From NCBI GenBank assembly GCA_948438565.1, contig CAOJLW010000018.1, positions 1 to 15,310 of the forward strand: a DNA stretch of 15,310 bases. The letters run 5' to 3'. The position numbers and the translations under genes are program-made. The notes below the pieces were generated by a model. The model was not told the DNA's origin, searched no databases, and was given only the letters and a program-made list of their open reading frames with translations. Below are positions 1-8,658 of this stretch, piece by piece; position 1 is the stretch's first letter, and each line of letters opens with the position of its first letter. The stretch comes from an uncultured Lachnospiraceae bacterium. GTDB lineage: Bacteria > Bacillota > Clostridia > Lachnospirales > Lachnospiraceae.

Positions 1-362
1 TTTTCAGTAAAATATGTGGAAGAAAGCCTGTCCCCTACCACCATATCCGCATTTTTCTCAAATACCATATCCATCATGGTCGGAGCCGCCTCCGCCGGGT
101 ACGTATCGTCCCCGTCCGTAATAATATAGCATTCCGCGTCAATATCCCGGAACATCCTGCGGATGACGTTCCCTTTCCCCTGCTTATATTCATAACGGAC
201 AACGGCTCCCGCTTGGCGCGCAATCTCGTCCGTCCCGTCTGTGGAGTTGTTGTCATAGACATAAATTGCGGCTTCGGGCAAAACCCTCCGAAAATCCTTG
301 ACTACTTTTTGAATCGTCCTGCTCTCATTGTAACAGGGAATCAGTACTGCTATTTTATCCAT
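1..362 (-). CDS. GT2 glycosyltransferase, DPM/DPG-synthase-like (partial, 3' end outside window)
   Basis: Only the first 120 residues are visible; the gene runs off the left edge. The fragment is the N-terminal GT-A fold of family 2: IPCYNE at residues 8-13 (nucleotide-binding start), DNNSTDGT at 37-44, QGKGNVIR at 61-68 and DGDDTYP at 83-89, which supplies the metal-binding DxD. This pattern is typical of enzymes that move a nucleotide-activated sugar onto a polyprenyl phosphate or a lipid-linked acceptor at the inner membrane face. The ATG at 362 overlaps the end of the upstream flippase gene by 8 bases and has an AAGGAAG ribosome site 6 bases upstream, so translation is probably coupled. 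It is the last visible gene of the polysaccharide operon. The family is clear; the substrate cannot be told from the sequence. Confidence 0.9.
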   Translation of the reverse strand, partial: MDKIAVLIPCYNESRTIQKVVKDFRRVLPEAAIYVYDNNSTDGTDEIARQAGAVVRYEYKQGKGNVIRRMFRDIDAECYIITDGDDTYPAEAAPTMMDMVFEKNADMVVGDRLSSTYFTE

Positions 363-1593
363 GCTCGGCTTCCTTCCATTTTTTCATCTTACGGTATACA
401 CAATATACCTCTATTATAATCTGTACGCCCAAAGTAATCAACAGTGCAATTACAACCCCGTCCATATAATAGCGTTTAATACAGATTACAGACGCCAACA
501 AGGACGAAACCACTCCGCCAACCCCAATCGCAATCTGTCCCTTAATCTCCTTTAACACAGTGCAGACCGGAAACAGACTCGCATTGACGCTAATCAGCAG
601 CGTTGAAATGATAATCGGCACAAATAAATAGACATATGGCCGAATCTCTTCTTGAAAAACCAAAACCAAAAACCATTCCCCAAGCAACGCGGACGCTGCG
701 ATGGCCAGGATAGAAAGAACTGCAAAGACCGCGGCTACTTTTTTTAAAATCCCAATAAATCCTTTCCTGTCATTTTCCAGCAGCTTGTCCGCAAGCGGTT
801 TAATCAACGGGATAAAAACTGTCTGAGCGCCGACCTGTACAATCATGCTTGGCGTAGCCACAGACGAATAAAAACCCAGCGCCGTATCGCCGTATAGCTT
901 TTGCAGATAATATTTGGGAAAAGAAATGGATAAGTTGTTGGTAACCGCCACTATCACGAGCGGAATCATTGCCGCCATCAGCTTTTTTAAAGCATCCGAA
1001 TCCGATTTGTCCTCCCTGGAAATAAAACGTTCCGCAATGCGCTTATCATAAAACACAGCCACCAAAAATGTTAAAAGCGTCGAAGCGCCGACTGCAAAAG
1101 CCAGATTCTTCGTCACATATAAAATGCCGCAAAATCCGCCCAGCATCAAAACCCCACGGGCAATATAAGAATAGCAGATATAATCCATACGCCCATTCTT
1201 CTGATCGATGCCATGATAAACGTCCACCCATGCCTCCGCACATTTAAACAGCATATACAGCAGGACGACCCCCCACTGATACGGCGTATAGGAATTCATG
1301 CACAGCCACGCCAGACAGATCAAAAACGCAATGGCCATAGACAAAAAACGGGAACGGATATAGGTTCGATCCGAATATTCGCCCTCCACATCCGCCACCT
1401 GATACTGTCTGGTATTATACAGCGCTAAAATTGCAAAAGCGGCCGTAAAACTCATAGCCAGAGAATACACTCCCGCATCCTTATAGCCGGAAAGACGCAC
1501 CACCAAAAGCGTCGTCAGCCATTGACAGCCATAGTAAAATATCGTGCCAAAACTATTATAAAAAATATTTGCTAGCGTTGATTTTTTTTCCAT
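355..1593 (-). CDS. Polysaccharide/lipid-linked oligosaccharide flippase, Wzx/MOP-type
   Basis: A 412-residue, almost entirely hydrophobic protein with roughly twelve predicted membrane helices and a basic C-terminus (CVYRKMKKWKE). The start (ANIFYNSFGTIFYYGCQWL) and the pattern of short charged loops between helices resemble Wzx and related MOP-superfamily exporters, which move undecaprenyl-pyrophosphate-linked repeat units to the outer face of the membrane. The ATG has an AAGGA site 7 bases upstream. It sits between two GT2 genes, the usual place for a Wzx gene. No Wzy-type polymerase or ligase is recognised with certainty in the window. A run of eight A residues covers codons 2-4 (1582-1589) and could be a slippage site. 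Family assignment rests on topology and context, since these proteins have few fixed motifs. Confidence 0.82.
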   Translation of the reverse strand: MEKKSTLANIFYNSFGTIFYYGCQWLTTLLVVRLSGYKDAGVYSLAMSFTAAFAILALYNTRQYQVADVEGEYSDRTYIRSRFLSMAIAFLICLAWLCMNSYTPYQWGVVLLYMLFKCAEAWVDVYHGIDQKNGRMDYICYSYIARGVLMLGGFCGILYVTKNLAFAVGASTLLTFLVAVFYDKRIAERFISREDKSDSDALKKLMAAMIPLVIVAVTNNLSISFPKYYLQKLYGDTALGFYSSVATPSMIVQVGAQTVFIPLIKPLADKLLENDRKGFIGILKKVAAVFAVLSILAIAASALLGEWFLVLVFQEEIRPYVYLFVPIIISTLLISVNASLFPVCTVLKEIKGQIAIGVGGVVSSLLASVICIKRYYMDGVVIALLITLGVQIIIEVYCVYRKMKKWKEAEHG

Positions 1594-1627
1594 TGTAAAA
1601 TCCTTCTCTTAGATTTGCACACACGCC

Positions 1628-3352
1628 TTAATCCATCGAATAGTCCGCACGATGCAGCGTCAGGTTGGGATTATAGTAAGGATCCCCTTCTTTAATCTCC
1701 AATTCCCACCGTGTCTGTAGTCTGGCAATCTCTTTTTGGAATCTGGCCTGTTTTTCGGCCGTATCTTCATATCCCCTGGATTTTGACTCATAATGATAGA
1801 GCTTTGCATAGGGATTAAACAAAATCGCATAGCCGGCCGTACGGATTTTCAAACAAAAATCCACGTCATTTAACGCCACGGCAAATGTTTCGTCCATACC
1901 GCCCACTTCTTTAAAGACCGATCGCCTGACCATTAAACACGCGCCGGTTACGGCGCTTACCTCCCGCTCACACAAAGAAAACGGAAAATATTTTGCATCC
2001 CGGTCGGTGAGGCTCCAAAGCGCGTGCGCCGCAAAGCCTCCCATCCCAATAATCACTCCTGCGTGCTGAATCGTCTGATCTCCATAGTAGAGCATAGCGC
2101 CGGACGCTCCCGAACCGGGTTTTAAAGCCGATATCACCAATTCCCGCAGGGAACCGCGTTCCATAAATTCGGTATCGTTATTTAAAAAGAGAAGCAGTTC
2201 TCCTTTCGCGCTCTGCGCCGCAAAATTATTGATTGCGGAATAATTAAACGGACCGTCCCAAATCACCACATGGATCCGGTCGTCCTCGGTTTCCAGAGCC
2301 TCATAGAACGCAAATGTTTCCGGATTCTCACTATTATTCTCTGCAATAATCACCTCATAATTCCGATAATCATTCTTTTCCTTTAAAGAATCCAGGCAAA
2401 GTTTTAAATCCTCAATATGATCCTTATTGGGAATCAAAATACTGACCAGGGGTTCTTCCGACAGCTCATATTCAATATGAAAAAATCCTGGCACATCCGA
2501 CTCTACGATCTTCCCCCCCATATTCACCGTTTTTAAATAATGCTTTAAGCAGGCCGCTAAAGAGCCGCCGTCCTCATGGACAAACGTATCTCTCGCTTCC
2601 TTTGACACCAGATTGGAAAATAAAACCTTGGGAATATGACAAATATGCTTTGCAAAACAAAACGCCTGTAAGGACAGATCATACCAGCCGTTGCCGCAAA
2701 GCTCTACCTCGATGCCTTTTGCCACAAGCTCTTTTAACAGACTGCGTTTGATGGCAAAGCAGCGTCCCAAATACGGAAAATTCAACAGCATCTGCATACT
2801 GGCGTCCGGTTTAAAAAACGGACGAAATCGTTTTTTCCCCACACGGTTATCTTCATCTGTATAGACCAGATCGATCGGCTTGGTATTCTGCTTATTGATC
2901 CGGCTAATTCGCTGCTTTTTCTTTCCACACACAGCCAGGGACACTTCATAGAGATATTCCGGCATCACCCGGATATCCTTTCCGGCAAATACAAACACAT
3001 CTTCCGGATGATGCTCCAACAGCTCTGTCAACGTCGTCCCTTTTGTAATACACGCAAAATCCACTTTTCGGCAAGCCTGTTTTTTCCAACCCGCCATATC
3101 CGGATCCGTACCCTCTTCATAGACAATTGCAAAGGAAAGCATATCTGTAATGCCCTCTTGCTTTTGCGCCAAAAGCAGCTCCTTGGAAGTCGCGCTTTTT
3201 TGACACCAGGCCATATATGCCGATTCTTCGCTGACCGGAACCCCCAGTTTACGCAGCGCCTTTTTACACGTATAACCCACTCCATAATTGGTCAGGTAAT
3301 AGGTCGCTTTCTGGAATTTATTTTTCCCTTCTAAATCAAAATCACTTAACAT
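1628..3352 (-). CDS. Two-domain GT2 glycosyltransferase, first GT-A domain degenerate, second intact
   Basis: 574 residues. The C-terminal domain (about 302-520) is a complete rhamnosyltransferase-like GT-A domain: SILIPNKD at 304-311, LNNDTE at 390-395 (metal-binding acid), VTGACLMVRR at 468-477 and ALNDVDFCLK at 493-502 with the usual catalytic acids. The N-terminal half (about 70-260) keeps the skeleton of a first GT-A domain (YTDED at 164-168, FKPDAS at 180-185, HIPKVLF at 239-245). It has lost the opening nucleotide-binding motif, and FAGKDI stands at 122-127 where FDHDDV would be expected. It ends in the family signature DPYYNPNLTLHR at 557-568. The start follows a GGGGGAG site and lies 9 bases after the previous gene, which is its paralogue. 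It probably adds a sugar to a cytoplasmic lipid-linked glycan; donor and acceptor are unknown. Confidence 0.9.
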   Translation of the reverse strand: MLSDFDLEGKNKFQKATYYLTNYGVGYTCKKALRKLGVPVSEESAYMAWCQKSATSKELLLAQKQEGITDMLSFAIVYEEGTDPDMAGWKKQACRKVDFACITKGTTLTELLEHHPEDVFVFAGKDIRVMPEYLYEVSLAVCGKKKQRISRINKQNTKPIDLVYTDEDNRVGKKRFRPFFKPDASMQMLLNFPYLGRCFAIKRSLLKELVAKGIEVELCGNGWYDLSLQAFCFAKHICHIPKVLFSNLVSKEARDTFVHEDGGSLAACLKHYLKTVNMGGKIVESDVPGFFHIEYELSEEPLVSILIPNKDHIEDLKLCLDSLKEKNDYRNYEVIIAENNSENPETFAFYEALETEDDRIHVVIWDGPFNYSAINNFAAQSAKGELLLFLNNDTEFMERGSLRELVISALKPGSGASGAMLYYGDQTIQHAGVIIGMGGFAAHALWSLTDRDAKYFPFSLCEREVSAVTGACLMVRRSVFKEVGGMDETFAVALNDVDFCLKIRTAGYAILFNPYAKLYHYESKSRGYEDTAEKQARFQKEIARLQTRWELEIKEGDPYYNPNLTLHRADYSMD

Positions 3353-3361
3353 ATTCTCCCC

Positions 3362-5230
3362 CTACTTTTTTTGCCAGGGCCTCTCCAGCGAAAGATTCGG
3401 ATTATAAAACGGATCCTGGGCCAAAATCTGCTCTTTGTAATTGGCCATGATCATCTGCCTATCCGACGCAGACAGGCCGTCCGGCTCTCCTGCCTGCCCA
3501 ATTTTACACAATGCATACGGGTTTAGCACAATCTGTCTGTCCTGCGCCCGCAGTCTCAAACAGATTTCAAAGATCCGTCCATACACAGCCTTGGCCTTGC
3601 CTTCCCGCCAGAGCAAAGCCAGTTCTTTTGCCCTGCCCATACACGCATAACCCGATATTGCGGAAACGTTATGGGCATAATAATTCCTGCCCATATAACC
3701 CGGCGCATCATAACGCCCGCCGCGGTTTACTTCGATGGCAAGGGTATCCGCCGTATCGCCCACTGTCAGATCGGAGCTCACAATCAACCCTTTATCATCC
3801 AGCGTCTGCATACCGACCAGACCAACGTCCTGCCGCTGTGCAAACATCAACAGCTCTTCGATAAAAGAAGGCGTAATCGGCGTAATGCCCGCCGCCAAAA
3901 ACAGCAGATATTCTCCATTTGCACATAAGATCGCTTCTTCCAGCTCTGCAAAAGAAGCCGCATAAAACAGCTCATATTTGCTATAGGCGGAAATCTTCTC
4001 AAGGACTGCGGCCGTATGCACGGCCTCCTCCTTCGCTTTTTTTTCCGAATAGATCAAAATGGAAACGCAAGGCTCCCCAATCTGGTATTTCATCCGGTAA
4101 TGCGTTTTGCAGATCTGTGCGCTGTGCACCTCGGCAGGATACCCCCGCCGCAGTTCCGCATCTCCTACGGCCCGCCTTCCGGCGGCAATCGCATAGGATT
4201 TTGCATCCAGATTCATCGAAGTCGACTGCTTATGGCAGCGCCAGAAATAGAGCGCTTTTGGGATATGGCAGACCTTCTCCGCCGCATCGGTCAGGCGCAG
4301 GATCAGATCGTGATCCTGACTGCCGTCATATTCCGGCCGAAACATCCCAACCGTTTCGAGCAATTCTCTTTGAAACACGCTTAAATGGCATATATAATTG
4401 ACGCCCCTTAAATTGTCGACGGAATAGTCCGGCTTAAAATGATACGTCACAATATTTTCCAACTCTGCGCCTTCAAAGGTCACTTCATCTGTATAGATAA
4501 ACTGAGCGGCTTCCCGTTCAATTACTTTTGCGCATTCATACAATGCGGACGGATGCAAGACATCGTCATGATCAAACAAGGCCAGATAATCTCCGGAGGC
4601 CATACGGATACAGGCATTCGTATTTTCTGCAATTCCCGCGTTCTTTTCGAGCCGTTTATACTCAATTCGCGAATTACTTTTGGCATATCCGCGAATCATT
4701 TGCGCCACATACCCATGCGCGGCGTCAGAAGCGTCTGCAAGGCAAAGCTCCCAATTTTGATAAGTCTGGCCAATGACCGACTCCACCATATCCTTAAGGA
4801 AAGCTTCCGGCGTATTATATAATGGCACTAACACGCTGATTTTGATATCCTGCGCAAATGTCCTCTCTCTTTGCTTTTGTTTTTCTTCTTCGGTAGGCAT
4901 CAGCTTCGTCAAAAATTTCCGAGCTTCCTTACGCCGGGCAAACCGATTGTTGGACACGGCGCGCTCCGCCCTTTGATAGACGCCGGCCACACCGTTTTGA
5001 CGTACAAATTTGACCGCATGATACCCTGCCCGCGCCGGATACAGCGCGGTCCACAAGGGCGTGCCTTTGAGTTTACGGATCCCGCGGCGTGCAGGCTCTG
5101 TTTCTACGTCATCCGGCCCCTCGTCGTGCGTATAGGCCAGAAATTTTACAAAATCACCCAGCTCTGTTGTTATTTTTTCTTTTTCCCGCTCGATTAGTTT
5201 TCGAAATGCCGGATCCTTGTCCATTACCAT
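3362..5230 (-). CDS. Two-domain GT2 glycosyltransferase, first GT-A domain intact, second degenerate
   Basis: 622 residues from the start chosen here. After a basic N-terminal region comes an intact GT-A domain: SVLVPLYNT at 132-140, FDHDDVL at 219-225 (DxD), YTDE at 246-249, FKPDYS at 265-270 and QDHDLILR at 305-312. A second GT-A-like domain follows (about 388-575). It keeps CANGEYLLFL at 436-445, but LAAG replaces LNND and GRIF (551-554) replaces the catalytic NDVD. The protein ends in DPFYNPNLSLER, as its downstream neighbour does. The open frame begins at an ATG at 5248 that overlaps the upstream stop (ATGA) but has no ribosome site. The ATG at 5230 has AAGAGGA 6 bases upstream, so it is the more likely start; the ATG at 5224 is also possible. 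Role: cytoplasmic sugar transfer during polysaccharide repeat assembly; sugar unknown. Confidence 0.9.
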   Translation of the reverse strand: MVMDKDPAFRKLIEREKEKITTELGDFVKFLAYTHDEGPDDVETEPARRGIRKLKGTPLWTALYPARAGYHAVKFVRQNGVAGVYQRAERAVSNNRFARRKEARKFLTKLMPTEEEKQKQRERTFAQDIKISVLVPLYNTPEAFLKDMVESVIGQTYQNWELCLADASDAAHGYVAQMIRGYAKSNSRIEYKRLEKNAGIAENTNACIRMASGDYLALFDHDDVLHPSALYECAKVIEREAAQFIYTDEVTFEGAELENIVTYHFKPDYSVDNLRGVNYICHLSVFQRELLETVGMFRPEYDGSQDHDLILRLTDAAEKVCHIPKALYFWRCHKQSTSMNLDAKSYAIAAGRRAVGDAELRRGYPAEVHSAQICKTHYRMKYQIGEPCVSILIYSEKKAKEEAVHTAAVLEKISAYSKYELFYAASFAELEEAILCANGEYLLFLAAGITPITPSFIEELLMFAQRQDVGLVGMQTLDDKGLIVSSDLTVGDTADTLAIEVNRGGRYDAPGYMGRNYYAHNVSAISGYACMGRAKELALLWREGKAKAVYGRIFEICLRLRAQDRQIVLNPYALCKIGQAGEPDGLSASDRQMIMANYKEQILAQDPFYNPNLSLERPWQKK

Positions 5231-5244
5231 GCATATTCCTCTTT

Positions 5245-7038
5245 TCATAAATTGAGCGCAAGCACATAGCCCGCCTCATTTTCAAACACAATCTCCACTT
5301 CCTTTGCATCTAACGTATCTTTTCCGTGCTCCTTTTCAAACTGCGTCCCCTTCATCATAACCGCATAGCGCACGTCCCAATCCACATAGGCCTGCCGCAG
5401 CTCTTCTTGCGTATGGCGCCACTCATAAAAATCAGGAAAATCATATCCGCTTACGCCCTCATATAAATAGGTCTGCCCATAATCATTTTCTTCCGTCATC
5501 AGTGGAACCATAGTTTCTTCGGACAGATGATCCGCCACATACTGAAACAGATCAAAAACAGACTCCGACAACCCCTGATGTCCCCTTGCAATAAAAGACC
5601 AGTCATGCTGATATAGCGTAAAAAACGCCGTCGAATGCATCGCGCCCGTAATATTTTCTGTGGACGTTACAATTTTATACTCTACCTTCCCAAAGCACAA
5701 TACGACAAAAAGCGCCACCATGGCACAATATGCCATCAGCGTCTCTTTTGCCTCCTGTAGCATAATCGATACTGCCTGGGCGGTCAACACCCAGCAAAAC
5801 ATCCACAGCGGATAGTAGGTCTTATAATAGTAGTAAGTGGACACATGGTGCGTCAAAGTCAACAACAGCATCACGCCGGTAAAACAAAAAAATGTACCAA
5901 AAAAAACAGCGTCCGACGTATATTTCCTCTTTTTAATCAGGCCCGCCAGCACAAATAACACCGGAAAAATCGTCCAGAAAAAATCCATATACAATTCCGT
6001 ATAAATCCCGCCAGCATTGCCAAGCGCACCGGTAATGCTGGTGCCGGAAGCAATAAAAAATCCAAACAGGCAATAATAGATTCCCATTGCCGTAGGCAGC
6101 AAGAATACCTTGAGCGCCAGAAACACGTTCCTGCGTGTAAACAGCTTCCCTTCCCGTTTTGCCACCAACGCCAGATAGGCAAATACCGTTAGAAACGCCA
6201 CCGGAGCAAATAGCATATAAGTCGTGACAACGCCAAAGCAGCCCAACATCAGCATCAACGTCGAATATTTCCGTTCCACCTGCGCTTCATCGTACAAGCG
6301 CAGCGACATGGCCAGAAAACCCACGAACATTGCTCCGGCCGCCCAATAGCCAAACGAATAATAATAGCTGAAAAACGGATATCCCATAAAATAGCCGACT
6401 GTCAGCAAAAGCGCAAATGCTTTTGAGGCTTTTGTCTTTGCAAACCGCCGGATCATCGCAACAAAAAATAAAGTCTCCACCCAAAGGAAAAAACAATCCC
6501 CTAAAATATACCCTTTATACCAATCCGCAATTCGGACAAACGGCTGCACCATTTCGATCAGCATGGCGTTTTGCAGATGTAAAAAATACATTTTCGTCAC
6601 GCTCTGGGAACGTACGATCTCCGTCGCTTCCTTTAAATGCAGACCCGCGTCGCTGTTATAATAGCAATACCAAAGCTGCGGCGAAAAAATTTTCAGGCTA
6701 ATTGCCACAACTGCCACCGTTACAAGGACAATGACCAAAAAGTCATAGGTTTCCCATATATATTCCTGCGCCATGCCTTCTTTACGGATCGCCCATCCCA
6801 GTAACAGCGCAAGCAGCAAATAGATTACCGCCATCGTATAGACGTTGACCGGGATACGCACCAGGCTGATCACTCCGGCCACAATCCCCCCCATGCAGAT
6901 TGTAATCAAAAACGACAATATCATCCAGGTAAATCCGTTCATAGGCTTATGGGATTTTCGAAAACGGTATACATTGACCACGCAAGCCAGTAAGGCCGCT
7001 GGATAACATAGAGTCCCCAGGATTGTTCCATGTAACAT
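5245..7038 (-). CDS. GT-C-like multi-pass membrane glycosyltransferase (putative)
   Basis: 597 residues with about 12-13 hydrophobic helices, then a soluble C-terminal part (about 465-597). The layout is that of GT-C enzymes, which take sugars from polyprenyl-phosphate carriers on the outer membrane face. An acidic motif in the first large outer loop (YYNSDAGLHL, 126-135, with D130) fits the catalytic aspartate position of that fold. An aromatic YYYYKTYYPLWMFCW (402-416) resembles the late outer-loop motif of GT-C proteins and the VYWRMFWLLP of the neighbouring upstream gene. The ATG follows AAGGAG with 8 bases between, 19 bases after the previous stop. The stop overlaps an ATG of the next frame (ATGA). 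A Wzy-type polymerase or another unknown membrane protein remains possible; the GT-C call is inference from topology and these motifs. Confidence 0.65.
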   Translation of the reverse strand: MLHGTILGTLCYPAALLACVVNVYRFRKSHKPMNGFTWMILSFLITICMGGIVAGVISLVRIPVNVYTMAVIYLLLALLLGWAIRKEGMAQEYIWETYDFLVIVLVTVAVVAISLKIFSPQLWYCYYNSDAGLHLKEATEIVRSQSVTKMYFLHLQNAMLIEMVQPFVRIADWYKGYILGDCFFLWVETLFFVAMIRRFAKTKASKAFALLLTVGYFMGYPFFSYYYSFGYWAAGAMFVGFLAMSLRLYDEAQVERKYSTLMLMLGCFGVVTTYMLFAPVAFLTVFAYLALVAKREGKLFTRRNVFLALKVFLLPTAMGIYYCLFGFFIASGTSITGALGNAGGIYTELYMDFFWTIFPVLFVLAGLIKKRKYTSDAVFFGTFFCFTGVMLLLTLTHHVSTYYYYKTYYPLWMFCWVLTAQAVSIMLQEAKETLMAYCAMVALFVVLCFGKVEYKIVTSTENITGAMHSTAFFTLYQHDWSFIARGHQGLSESVFDLFQYVADHLSEETMVPLMTEENDYGQTYLYEGVSGYDFPDFYEWRHTQEELRQAYVDWDVRYAVMMKGTQFEKEHGKDTLDAKEVEIVFENEAGYVLALNL

Positions 7039-7057
7039 AGGCTTTTCTCCTTATCGT

Positions 7058-8647
7058 TTATTTTAAAATAATCTGGTTTGGAGCTGTGGAAAAACTGCAT
7101 ACAACCGCGCCGCCGGAAGCCATTAAGGACGCATTCTTCTGTGTAGTATAGCGTCCGCTGGTATCCTGCATCAGCCAGTCCGGAGCGTCAAAAAACGCCG
7201 CCTTTGCCCCGATGGATTCATAAAAATCGCTCTTTAAACCGCCGTTGCCGTGATGCCCCATCTGAATATAATCCGCCTGCAGCGCATCGCCATAGGTCTC
7301 CAACAGATAATCGCTCATCCGTTTCCCGACGTCCGCGCAAAAAAGCATCGACTCATGCTCCGCCGTCACTTTAAACATCATGGAACCGTCATTCAACAAA
7401 TCGTTTGACAGCTCGTCTACATAATCGTCATATGCGTTAAAGACTTCGAAAGAAAGTCCTGCCACTTCAAACGTATCCCCGGCATGGACATACGTCAGTT
7501 CCGGGATATCAAGCTGTAAAAATTGTTCATACACCCCAGTTTCATCCCAGGGCGCACTTTCCAGGCATTGCGCAGGAGGCGCCATATCCACCGCATAGAC
7601 CTGATCGATGGTGATCTTTTTCTTCTTTTTGTATATCTCTGTAAAAGCGCCGGCATGATCCTGATGCGGATGCGTCACGATCCATGCGTCCACATGGGAC
7701 CCCAGCGACTTAATGATTTGGCGCACAAAATCCGCATCGGTTACCCAGCCGCCGTCTACAACTACCAGATGCCCTTCCTTATCCTGCATCGTATAAAACA
7801 TCAGTTGATTGCCGCCCGCGTCTCCATATTGCGTAATCAGCCATTCCCCGTTATAATCCTCTTTTGACCGATTGGAGCGGAATACGCTGTATACGCCATT
7901 TTCGCCTACTTTGTCATAACCGTGCGTAAATAACGTATCAGTGATCAATTCATCCGCCGGATAGGCCAGATAATTGCAGTTTTCCATAGCCGCATACCAG
8001 GCAAGCGCTTCCCAGTTTTTATTGACGCTGTTCATAATCCGGAAAATCTGATAGGCATCCTCTGTTTCAGTTTTATTGCCCCGAATCACCTCGTTGCCAT
8101 AAGGCATCTTAATTTGCGCGTCATATTGCCGGATTGACGGAACCAGCTCGCTGACCGTAATCAGCTTTTTATGCGCAATCCCGTTTTCCGCTGCGTCCCG
8201 TTCTATGATGTCACAGATATCCACGACATCCTGCGGCAGCTTATAGTGATTGGCCTTTCTGTCAAAAATGGAACCGTTATAGACAAACGTCCCGGTCATG
8301 ACCACCACCAAAAGCATAAAGCCAAGCAGTAAGTGACGCCTGTATTTACCATCCATCTGCATGATTACCTGCACGCCGGTATAAGCCGTCACAATCGCCG
8401 TTGGCAAAAGCCAAAACATCCGCCAGTATACTTCCGCGTCAATACATCGAATAATGATCTTAGCCGTCACCGGGAAAAAACAGATGATAAAAAACAGCAG
8501 CGTATATCCCAAAAACATAAAACGTTTTTCTTTTTCCTTCTTTTGTACAAACAGGTAAATCAAGCAGGCAAAAAACAACGCCATCTGCATACCCGTCCCA
8601 TTATAGGAATCGTACATAGATTTGGCAACCTGAAACGTCTCTCTCAA
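7058..8647 (-). CDS. Membrane protein: GT-C C-terminal half fused to ComEC-like metallo-beta-lactamase domain
   Basis: 529 residues. The start is TTG at 8647 with GGGAGG 6 bases upstream; no better ATG exists before residue 11. Residues 20-123 form four membrane helices. The motif AEVYWRMFWLLP (71-82) and the soluble segment 130-258 ending GVYSVFR look like the second half of a DUF6077/GT-C protein. Residues about 266-529 are a metallo-beta-lactamase-fold domain of the ComEC type: HPHQDH (326-331) gives the metal ligands, with further candidates at D439 (CADV) and H465/H466 (GHHGN). By the positive-inside rule (KKEKEKR at 36-42 and KYRRH at 101-105 inside) the whole soluble part would face outwards. 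The role is unknown: a hydrolase of phosphodiester or similar bonds in the surface polymer is one inference. This is not comEC itself, as the competence-domain channel is absent. Confidence 0.82.
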   Translation of the reverse strand: MRETFQVAKSMYDSYNGTGMQMALFFACLIYLFVQKKEKEKRFMFLGYTLLFFIICFFPVTAKIIIRCIDAEVYWRMFWLLPTAIVTAYTGVQVIMQMDGKYRRHLLLGFMLLVVVMTGTFVYNGSIFDRKANHYKLPQDVVDICDIIERDAAENGIAHKKLITVSELVPSIRQYDAQIKMPYGNEVIRGNKTETEDAYQIFRIMNSVNKNWEALAWYAAMENCNYLAYPADELITDTLFTHGYDKVGENGVYSVFRSNRSKEDYNGEWLITQYGDAGGNQLMFYTMQDKEGHLVVVDGGWVTDADFVRQIIKSLGSHVDAWIVTHPHQDHAGAFTEIYKKKKKITIDQVYAVDMAPPAQCLESAPWDETGVYEQFLQLDIPELTYVHAGDTFEVAGLSFEVFNAYDDYVDELSNDLLNDGSMMFKVTAEHESMLFCADVGKRMSDYLLETYGDALQADYIQMGHHGNGGLKSDFYESIGAKAAFFDAPDWLMQDTSGRYTTQKNASLMASGGAVVCSFSTAPNQIILK

Positions 8648-8658
8648 AATATACCTCC

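Noticed and set aside
3919..4401. A 160-residue open frame on the plus strand
   Set aside because: It lies wholly opposite the well-supported GT2 gene, has no ribosome site or family resemblance, and its composition (rich in R, P, S) is typical of the reverse of a coding strand.
5231..5248. ATG at 5248 as start of the two-domain GT2 gene
   Set aside because: It overlaps the previous stop (ATGA), so coupling is possible, but it has no ribosome site. The AAGAGGA inside these codons is spaced for the ATG at 5230.
7058..8647. Naming the MBL fusion protein comEC
   Set aside because: Only the MBL domain resembles ComEC. The DNA-channel competence domain is missing, and the helices fit a GT-C remnant.
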